Source of the DNA: Candidatus Falkowbacteria bacterium CG10_big_fil_rev_8_21_14_0_10_44_15 | GTDB taxonomy: Bacteria; Patescibacteriota; Patescibacteriia; Patescibacteriales; XYC2-FULL-47-12 | Length of the DNA: 25,505 bases | Direction: 5' to 3' | Assembly (NCBI GenBank): GCA_002773575.1 | Contig: PFAT01000028.1 | Location: 1 to 25,505, forward strand | In this document: positions 20,966-25,505 of the stretch, piece by piece | Numbering within the stretch: position 1 is the first letter of the stretch | How the letters are laid out: the number at the start of each line of letters is the position of its first letter | Program-made: the position numbers and the translations under genes | The notes under the pieces: model-generated | What the model was told of the DNA's origin: nothing | Databases searched by the model: none | Seen by the model: only the letters and a program-made list of their open reading frames with translations

Positions 20966-20987
20966 ATCGCCGCCAATAAAAAATAAT

Positions 20988-21416
20988 ATGCGGACAAAAG
21001 AAATTATTCGTTCAATTAAGCGAGGAGTGATCGCTAGCTTCGGCTTAAGTTTTCTCTATGGTATACTGATATTATTAACGATGCCTAACTTTCAGGAAGC
21101 GTTGGCGGTGACGGCGGCAGTTTGGTATTTATTAATAGCTATTATCATTAGTTTTGGCGCGCAATTCGGCCTTTGGTTTTATGTAAGAGCTACCAGCCGC
21201 AAAACTAGCGGCGCTTTGCCGGGAGTAAGCGGAACTACTTCTTCGGTTTCGATGTTAGCTTGTTGCGCCCACCATTTGGTTGATTTGTTGCCGCTGTGGG
21301 GGCTAGCCGGCGCCGCTTTATTTTTGGGGCAGTACCAACGCCCGCTATTGGTTATTAGTTTAGCGATTAATCTTTTAAGCATCGCCTACTTATTATATGT
21401 TGTTGCCAAAAAATAA
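20988..21416 (+). CDS. Four-helix membrane protein with CCxHH motif
   Basis: A 142-residue integral membrane protein with about four helices (about 15-33, 38-65, 85-112, 118-138). Within the third lies SMLACCAHHLVDLLPLWG, with Cys92, Cys93, His95 and His96, followed by Gly-rich packing; such a cluster inside or at the rim of the membrane suggests a metal path or thiol site. The ATG at 20988 is chosen over a start at 20835 in the same frame because the upstream part overlaps the HHP protein gene, is proline- and basic-rich and lacks any coding look. It overlaps the next gene by 20 bases. Function unknown; copper context suggests a transporter or a partner of one. Confidence 0.8.
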   Translation: MRTKEIIRSIKRGVIASFGLSFLYGILILLTMPNFQEALAVTAAVWYLLIAIIISFGAQFGLWFYVRATSRKTSGALPGVSGTTSSVSMLACCAHHLVDLLPLWGLAGAALFLGQYQRPLLVISLAINLLSIAYLLYVVAKK

Positions 21417-21759
21417 TTTTTTCTCTAAACATGGTTGGGGGATGTTATTAGGCTGTGCATTGCCAATTATGGCTGCGCTTTTAATTTTTGTTTGGGGAAA
21501 ATTGCCTAACGATTATTGGCTGTGGTTAGTAATATTGCTATGCCCGCTCGCTCATATAGTTATGATGCGCTTGCACGGGCATACCGGGCAAACCGAGCGC
21601 CGTCCGGAAGAGGAGCAAGCGTCGGCTGCTAAATTTTATACTTGCCCCGAGTGCGGGCTGCGTTATGCCGAGCCAATATGGGCGAAGAAATGCGCGGCCT
21701 GGTGTCGGAAATACCAGAGCTGTAATTTAGCCATTACTAAACACGCGGTTAAAGATTAA
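21397..21759 (+). CDS. DUF2933-like membrane protein with a C-terminal six-Cys, one-His domain
   Basis: A 120-residue protein with two modules. The N-terminal part has two helices (about 14-33 and 39-56) in the order HGWGMLLGCALPIMAA ... LLCPLAHIVMMRLHGH, which resembles the small DUF2933 membrane proteins found near copper genes. A charged linker leads to a Cys-rich module: Cys83, Cys86, Cys99, Cys103, Cys109 and His116, in the order YTCPECGLRY, KKCAAWC, SCNLAITKHA. That looks like a treble-clef or ribbon metal domain on the cytoplasmic side. The ATG at 21397 overlaps the end of the previous gene by 20 bases, implying coupling. The assignment to DUF2933 is by eye and should be treated as likely, not certain. 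Confidence 0.75.
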   Translation: MLLPKNNFFSKHGWGMLLGCALPIMAALLIFVWGKLPNDYWLWLVILLCPLAHIVMMRLHGHTGQTERRPEEEQASAAKFYTCPECGLRYAEPIWAKKCAAWCRKYQSCNLAITKHAVKD

Positions 21760-21783
21760 TTTTATGTAGTGCGATTTAATTTT

Positions 21784-22488
21784 ATGCAATACGCTTGGTT
21801 AATTTGGAGTTTAATATTAATCGGCATTTGGCTGGTAGTTTATGTTTTGCTGGGCAGTAAAGAACAAAAAAAAGAAATGCTGGTCGTTAGTTTTTGGACT
21901 TCGTTAACCGGCTTGACCGAGCCGCTGTTCGTGCCCCGTTACTGGAGCCCGCCCTCGCTTTTTAATCTAAACGTTTTAACGGGTTTTGACATCGAAAGCA
22001 TTATTTGGGCTTTCGGCGTCGGCGGGATAGTAGCGGTGCTCTATGAATTTATCTTTCGCGCCCGCCGGCATAGCCACTTGCCTCATTCCGAACGGCAGCA
22101 GCGGCGCCACCGCCTCCACTACCTGACAATCGGCGCTACGCCGATATTACTTATGGCGTTGCTTTTAACTACCGGCTGGAACCCAATTTATTCTTCTATT
22201 GCGGCGCTTCTGATCGGCGGTTTTGCCGCTTGGTATTGCCGTCCCGACCTCAAGCCGAAAATGATCGCCAGCGCCTTTCTTTTTTTGGCAGTTTATTTTT
22301 TGTACTTTTTAACGCTGACCGCCATGTACCCGGCTTACGTTGAAGCGGTCTGGAATTTGCCGGAATTATCCGGAGTGCTTGTCGCCGGCGTGCCGCTGGA
22401 AGAATTATTGTTTGCTTTTAGTTTCGGCTTTATGTGGTCAAGCATCTACGAGCATTTTGGCTGGTACCGTTTAGCAAAAAGTTCGTAA
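21784..22488 (+). CDS. Lycopene-cyclase-domain-like membrane protein
   Basis: A 234-residue protein with about seven membrane helices in two similar halves. The second half ends in LVAGVPLEELLFAFSFGFMWSSIYEHFG, the PxEE-x-x-F signature of the CrtYcd/CarR-type lycopene cyclase domain; the first half has the matching position as GFDIESIIWAFGVGG, where the Pro-x-Glu-Glu is changed to Asp-Ile-Glu-Ser. The true cyclases need both motifs, so the substrate or activity may differ. No phytoene synthase or desaturase gene is in the window. The ATG at 21784 is preferred to a GTG at 21769, because AATTTT before it matches the usual start context of this genome. It is in line with the preceding genes. Confidence 0.75.
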   Translation: MQYAWLIWSLILIGIWLVVYVLLGSKEQKKEMLVVSFWTSLTGLTEPLFVPRYWSPPSLFNLNVLTGFDIESIIWAFGVGGIVAVLYEFIFRARRHSHLPHSERQQRRHRLHYLTIGATPILLMALLLTTGWNPIYSSIAALLIGGFAAWYCRPDLKPKMIASAFLFLAVYFLYFLTLTAMYPAYVEAVWNLPELSGVLVAGVPLEELLFAFSFGFMWSSIYEHFGWYRLAKSS

Positions 22489-22510
22489 CGAAAAATTAAA
22501 CGCAAAGAGT

Positions 22511-22972
22511 ATGAGGGGTAAAGTAAAAATTATTGCTCTGTTCGCGTTCATGGCGTTCGTGAGTAATTTTATCTGGGAGCCCTGGCACGCGTCTTATCTG
22601 TACGCGTCGCATGCCTTTAATTTAAGCTTTTGGCCGCTAATGATTTACGCTGCCGGCGTAGATGCTTTACTGTTGCTCGTGATATTTTTCGGCGGGGCTT
22701 TGCTCTGGAAAAATTGGCGGTGGTTTTTGCGCGCAGATGTTGCGCGGCAGAATTTTTATGTTGTAATAGCCGGCGTCGTTATCGCTTTGATTGTTGAAGT
22801 TAAGGCCGTGTACATTTTTCAGCAATGGACCTACAGTAATTTCATGCCGACTGTTTTTGGGATTGGCGTCAGCCCGTTGGCACAGTTGGCGTTGACTGGA
22901 TTATTATCGTTATCTATCGCGCGGCAAGCTATTAAGATGGATAATAAAATTAAACAAAATTCACTCATTTGA
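22511..22972 (+). CDS. Four-helix membrane protein of unknown function
   Basis: A 153-residue membrane protein with four helices (about 5-25, 40-65, 82-100, 118-140). Notable conserved-looking residues: SNFIWEPWHASYLY in the first outer part, VEVKAVYIFQQWTYSNFMP and GIGVSPLAQLALTG near the end. The Glu-Trp-His cluster and W-x-Y-x-x-x-MP recall integral membrane enzymes but no family is recognised. It starts 22 bases after the lycopene-cyclase-like gene and ends with TGA, where the MntA promoter begins. The C-terminus (KMDNKIKQNSLI) is basic and cytoplasmic. A link with the previous gene in isoprenoid or carotenoid chemistry is possible but unsupported. Confidence 0.7.
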   Translation: MRGKVKIIALFAFMAFVSNFIWEPWHASYLYASHAFNLSFWPLMIYAAGVDALLLLVIFFGGALLWKNWRWFLRADVARQNFYVVIAGVVIALIVEVKAVYIFQQWTYSNFMPTVFGIGVSPLAQLALTGLLSLSIARQAIKMDNKIKQNSLI

Positions 22973-22998
22973 CTAAAAGGCGTTTTTAATGATATTAT
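22969..22998 (+). promoter_or_regulatory. Promoter of the mntA-hepT pair, giving a leaderless mRNA
   Basis: TTGACT (22969-22974), 18-bp spacer, TATTAT (22993-22998). The predicted start falls on or next to the ATG at 23005, so the message would be leaderless. The -35 box overlaps the stop of the upstream gene. Confidence 0.6.
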
Positions 22999-23004
22999 GA
23001 TAAT

Positions 23005-23298
23005 ATGACTATGGATAAAAAAATAAAAATAAAAATTAATAACCAGCTTCCTTTTCTTAAAAAAAGATACCATGTTAAAAAAATGGGTGTTTTTGGCTCG
23101 GTTGCCAGAGCGGAAGCGGGGGAAAACAGCGATATTGACATACTGGTAGAGTTTAACGCGCCTATCGGGCTATTTGATTTTATTGAATTGGAAGATTGTT
23201 TAAGCAAAAAACTTCATAAAAAAGTTGACTTGGTTTCTAAAAAAGCTCTTAAGCCGGCGATAAAAAAAGATATTTTAACAGAAGTTATTTATGTCTAA
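23005..23298 (+). CDS. mntA: MntA-type nucleotidyltransferase antitoxin
   Basis: Antitoxin of an MNT-HEPN (MntA-HepT) system; MntA transfers AMP units to a Tyr of the HepT toxin to silence it. The 97-residue protein has the minimal nucleotidyltransferase fold with the exact GSx10DxD motif: Gly31-Ser32 (VFGSVARAEAG) and Asp43-x-Asp45 (SDIDIL), then the strand with VEFNAPIGLFDFIELED and KKVDLVSKKAL, which supplies the third acidic residue (Asp in VDLV). All catalytic residues are intact. It overlaps the hepT start by 8 bases and has its own promoter. A second ATG at 23011 is a possible alternative start two codons in. Confidence 0.9.
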   Translation: MTMDKKIKIKINNQLPFLKKRYHVKKMGVFGSVARAEAGENSDIDILVEFNAPIGLFDFIELEDCLSKKLHKKVDLVSKKALKPAIKKDILTEVIYV

Positions 23299-23566
23299 AA
23301 GAGGAGTAAGGTTATATTTAGAGGATATCAGAAATTCTCTCGTCAGAATAGAAAAATATTCACGCGGTTTATCTTTTATTAAATTTAAAAAAGACATTAA
23401 GACAATAGATGCCATTGTTAGAAATATAACCATTATCGGCGAAGCAACTAAAAATATTCCGCAAAATTTAAGAATAGCCCACCCGGATATTGCTTGGCAT
23501 AAAGCGATGGGAATGAGAAATAAAGTGACGCATGAGTATTTCGGTGTAGACGAAGCAATACTTTAG
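23291..23566 (+). CDS. hepT: HepT-type HEPN toxin, truncated by an amber codon
   Basis: HEPN-domain ribonuclease toxin partner of MntA. The 91-residue product keeps the helical body (LYLEDIRNSLVRIEKY; IVRNITIIGEATKNIP) and the complete RX4HXY motif, Arg76-Asn-Lys-Val-Thr-His81-Glu-Tyr83 in MRNKVTHEYF, where Arg and His are catalytic and the Tyr is the residue AMPylated by MntA in studied systems. It stops at TAG (23564-23566) right after DEAIL. The next 23 codons continue in the same frame as RTIKEDPPIFKKQIIGLL, which is what HepT proteins normally have after a Trp at this point, so the stop looks like TGG changed to TAG. The lost last helix probably affects stability or dimerisation; the antitoxin is intact. 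Confidence 0.85.
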   Translation: MSKRGVRLYLEDIRNSLVRIEKYSRGLSFIKFKKDIKTIDAIVRNITIIGEATKNIPQNLRIAHPDIAWHKAMGMRNKVTHEYFGVDEAIL

Positions 23567-23638
23567 CGGACAATCAAAGAAGACCCGCCTATTTTTAAAA
23601 AGCAAATCATCGGTTTGCTTAAAAAATTAGGCAAATAG
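23564..23638 (+). pseudogene. Detached 3' end of hepT after the amber codon
   Basis: In frame with hepT after the TAG at 23564-23566, 23 sense codons encode RTIKEDPPIFKKQIIGLLKK and LGK, ending at TAG 23636-23638. This has the residues expected of the final HEPN helix. There is no start codon or ribosome binding site for independent translation, and an intrinsic terminator follows at 23668, so the transcription unit extends over the whole original gene. Confidence 0.75.
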
Positions 23639-23667
23639 TTAATGTGATAAAAAATTTGAAATAATTA

Positions 23668-23695
23668 AAAACTGGCGAACAAAGCCAGTTTTTTT
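23668..23695 (+). terminator. Intrinsic terminator after the mntA-hepT operon
   Basis: A 9-bp stem AAAACTGGC/GCCAGTTTT (23668-23676 with 23684-23692), 7-base loop, running into a T-tract to 23695. Confidence 0.9.
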
Positions 23696-23766
23696 AAATT
23701 ATTATTGACCCTATAAAATAATTTACCTTCGATAAAACCGAAACAATGGCTTAGTTCGCAATAATC

Positions 23767-23775
23767 TGCTACAAT
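23767..23775 (+). promoter_or_regulatory. Extended -10 upstream of the ZIP gene
   Basis: TGC followed by TACAAT (23770-23775), an extended -10 box, with no convincing -35. Predicted start near 23782, about 24 bases before the ATG at 23806. Confidence 0.5.
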
Positions 23776-23805
23776 AACTAAAGCGTTTATTTTTTAAAAT
23801 TTTTT

Positions 23806-24546
23806 ATGGCCATCCCCGTTTTTGTTAGCGTGTTAACAGTTTCTCTTATTTCTCTAATCGGAGTTACGGCGCTTGCTTTAAGCGCGGAAAAGTTAAAGAA
23901 GTTTTTGTTTTATTTAGTCAGTTTTTCCGCCGGCGCGCTGTTGGGCGACGTGTTTTTGCATTTAGTGCCGGAGTTGGCGGAGGGCGGGGCCTTAACCAGC
24001 GTTTCCTCTTTAATAATTCTGGCCGGCATCATCCTTTTTTTCATTTTAGAAAAGCTGGTTTGCTGGCGGCATTGCCATATCCCCACTTCCCAGCAGCACG
24101 CGCATTCGCTTGCGGCCGTTAATTTAGTCGGCGACGGTCTGCATAATTTCATTGACGGCTTAATTATCGCCGGCAGCTACGCCGTTAGTTTCCCTCTTGG
24201 CGTCGTGACGACGGTTGCGGTCATCACCCATGAAATCCCGCAGGAAGTCGGCGACTTTGGCGTTTTGCTTTATGCCGGCCTAACGCGGAGTAAAGCGATA
24301 TTTTTCAATTTTTTATCCGCCTTGCTCGCTTTTGCCGGCGCCGGCGCCGGGATGATGTTTGCCAGCAGAATCGCCGGCTTTACCGACATCATCGTCTCAT
24401 TGACTGTCGGCGGGTTTATTTACATCGCTACCGCCGATTTGATTCCGGAATTAAAAAAAGAAAACGAGCTATGGCAGTCGGCTAAACAACTCTTAGGCAT
24501 TGCGCTCGGCATCGGCGCGATGGCGCTGCTTTTATTTTTAGAATAA
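23806..24546 (+). CDS. ZIP-family divalent metal transporter
   Basis: Inner-membrane transporter for zinc, iron or manganese, 246 residues with about eight helices. LLGDVFLHLVPE in an early helix, HNFIDGLIIAGSY in helix 4 and HEIPQEVGDFGVLL in helix 5 are the binuclear metal-site signatures of ZIP proteins, all complete; SAGALLGD at about 45 is also typical. A loop with CWRHCHIPTSQQHAH between helices 3 and 4 is the expected His-rich cytosolic loop. The next transporter gene starts two bases after its stop codon region, so metal uptake or balance is a shared theme. It follows the hepT terminator and has its own promoter. Metal specificity cannot be read from this. Confidence 0.92.
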   Translation: MAIPVFVSVLTVSLISLIGVTALALSAEKLKKFLFYLVSFSAGALLGDVFLHLVPELAEGGALTSVSSLIILAGIILFFILEKLVCWRHCHIPTSQQHAHSLAAVNLVGDGLHNFIDGLIIAGSYAVSFPLGVVTTVAVITHEIPQEVGDFGVLLYAGLTRSKAIFFNFLSALLAFAGAGAGMMFASRIAGFTDIIVSLTVGGFIYIATADLIPELKKENELWQSAKQLLGIALGIGAMALLLFLE

Positions 24547-24547
24547 T

Positions 24548-25505
24548 ATGACGCAACCGTTAAAAGAATTTCCGCCCGTGATTTCTTTTAAAAAAATATT
24601 AGGCCCAAGTTTTATCATTTTAGCTTTAGGATTGGGCTCGGGAGAAGTTATTTTATGGCCTTATTTAGTTTCTAACTTTGGCTTAGGCATTGCTTGGGGA
24701 GCGGTGCTTGGCATTACTTGCCAATATTTTATTAACATGGAAATTGAGCGCTACGCTTTGGTTAAGGGCGAATCGGTTTTTGTCGGCATGCATAAATTAT
24801 GGTGCTGGGCGGCGGGCTGGTTTATCGCCTCTACTTTTATCGGTTTTGGCTTGCCCGGTATTATTGCCGCGAGCGCGCAGGTTTTGGCTTTTGTTTTCGG
24901 CATTGCTGATTTTAAATGGTTAGCGATTATTTTTTTAATGACTATCGGCGTGATTTTGAGCGTCGGTAAAACCGTTTACGGCGTAATGGAAGCCGTCACG
25001 AAAATCATTATTTTTTTGGGCATCCCTTTTATTTTAATTTTAACTTTTATTTTGGCGCGCGGCGCCGATTGGGGCATGTTGGCGCAAGGCATAGTCGGGT
25101 TGGGGGAAGGATTTAGCTTTTGGCCCGCCGGCATGAGTTTGGCGGTTTGGTTAGGCGCGTTCGCGTATGCGGGCGCTGGCGGCAACTTGAATTTAACGCA
25201 ATCAATTTACATCCGGGAAAAAGGCTACGGCATGGGCCATCACGCGCAAAAAATCGCCGGGCTGTTCCGCGACATCCGCGAACACCAGACGGTAAAATTA
25301 ACCGGTGAAGATTTTAAAGTTGACGCGGTCAGCATCAGCCGTTTTCGCGCCTGGTGGCGCAAAATTAATTTAGAGCACCTGTTAGTTTTTTGGTTTTTAG
25401 GGGTACTCGCCATGTGCCTATTAATGCTTTTGGCTTATGTCACCGCTTTTGGCAATCCCACTAACGCGCAAGGCATCCAGTTTGTAATTAACGAAGGGCT
25501 CGCTG
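24548..25505 (+). CDS. Nramp-related transporter, C-terminal end beyond the window
   Basis: Partial gene, first 319 codons, running off the right edge. The product has about eight helices of the APC/LeuT-type Nramp fold: LGPSFIILALGLGSGEVILWPYL in helix 1, QYFINMEIERYALVKGESVF in helices 2-3, SVGKTVYGVMEAVTKIIIFLGIPF around helix 5 and FAYAGAGGNLNLTQSIYIREKGYGMG around helix 6. In true Nramp metal transporters helix 1 has DPGN and helix 6 MPHN; here those places read GSGE and GAGGNLN, so the substrate may not be the usual divalent metals. The ATG at 24548 begins one base after the ZIP stop, i.e. a tight operon. A conserved-looking cytosolic loop (LFRDIREHQTVKLTGEDF) follows helix 6. Confidence 0.8.
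   Translation, partial: MTQPLKEFPPVISFKKILGPSFIILALGLGSGEVILWPYLVSNFGLGIAWGAVLGITCQYFINMEIERYALVKGESVFVGMHKLWCWAAGWFIASTFIGFGLPGIIAASAQVLAFVFGIADFKWLAIIFLMTIGVILSVGKTVYGVMEAVTKIIIFLGIPFILILTFILARGADWGMLAQGIVGLGEGFSFWPAGMSLAVWLGAFAYAGAGGNLNLTQSIYIREKGYGMGHHAQKIAGLFRDIREHQTVKLTGEDFKVDAVSISRFRAWWRKINLEHLLVFWFLGVLAMCLLMLLAYVTAFGNPTNAQGIQFVINEGLA

Noticed and set aside
20835..20987. N-terminal extension of the CCxHH membrane protein frame
   Set aside because: It overlaps the HHP protein gene in another frame, is proline- and basic-rich, and the ATG at 20988 has the usual start context and gives a clean membrane protein.

Overview
The window looks like a chromosome piece from a Candidate Phyla Radiation (Patescibacteria) bacterium, probably of Parcubacteria type. 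The reasons are dense small genes, many short membrane proteins with Cys pairs, a HicBA module, a wHTH-Fic/Doc module and an MntA-HepT module close together, GIY-YIG mini-genes, and very few Shine-Dalgarno sequences (starts are typically preceded by AATTTT or ATTAT). TGA, TAG and TAA all appear as ordinary stops, so the UGA-glycine code of Gracilibacteria/SR1 does not apply. The lineage call is inference from content, not from a marker tree.

Layout. 1-1080: a small minus-strand transcription unit with a near-consensus promoter and a strong terminator, then a hicB-hicA toxin-antitoxin pair. 1146-4659: rpsO, a NYN-domain nuclease gene and pnp, i.e. the classic rpsO-pnp pairing with an extra RNA-processing gene inserted and a structured pnp leader. 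4705-5865: a zinc-ribbon gene with a structured leader, a GIY-YIG nuclease gene squeezed between a broken and an intact copy of tRNA-Arg(UCU), and tRNA-His(GUG). 5950-6715: a HTH/Fic-Doc toxin-antitoxin pair with repeated GTTAAC sites over its promoter. 6716-12491: cell-envelope genes: an M23 endopeptidase (minus strand), a family 2 glycosyltransferase, a 968-residue secreted or anchored protein with a thrombospondin type 1 domain, a DsbA-like oxidoreductase and a small membrane protein.

12596-22972 is the most interesting part: an extended copper and thiol island. It holds an HMA-TauE/UreH-like-double-cupredoxin fusion, a free HMA chaperone, a CopA P1B-ATPase, a SHOCT protein and a small Cys-loop membrane protein. 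After a terminator come a DUF1573-type protein, a thioredoxin-CcdA fusion, and a run of small anchored Cys/His-rich proteins. Two adjacent unlike proteins in this run end in the same C-terminal octapeptide LPAQVGGC, encoded with different synonymous codons. They are followed by a protein with a WxxHxxHHP...C motif, a membrane protein with a CCxHH motif, and a membrane protein with a six-Cys, one-His domain. A plausible reading is a copper import/export and extracytoplasmic metal or thiol relay: CopA and the TauE-like fusion move copper, CcdA and DsbA supply or remove electrons from Cys pairs, and the small anchored proteins hold metal. The job of the LPAQVGGC proteins is unknown. The run ends with an orphan lycopene-cyclase-like membrane protein and another membrane protein.

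23005-23638: an MntA-HepT toxin-antitoxin pair in which the toxin gene has an in-frame amber codon where a Trp codon is expected. 23806-25505: a ZIP metal transporter and, running off the window end, an Nramp-related transporter lacking the canonical DPGN and MPH motifs. All functional calls come from reading motifs by eye; no database search was possible.
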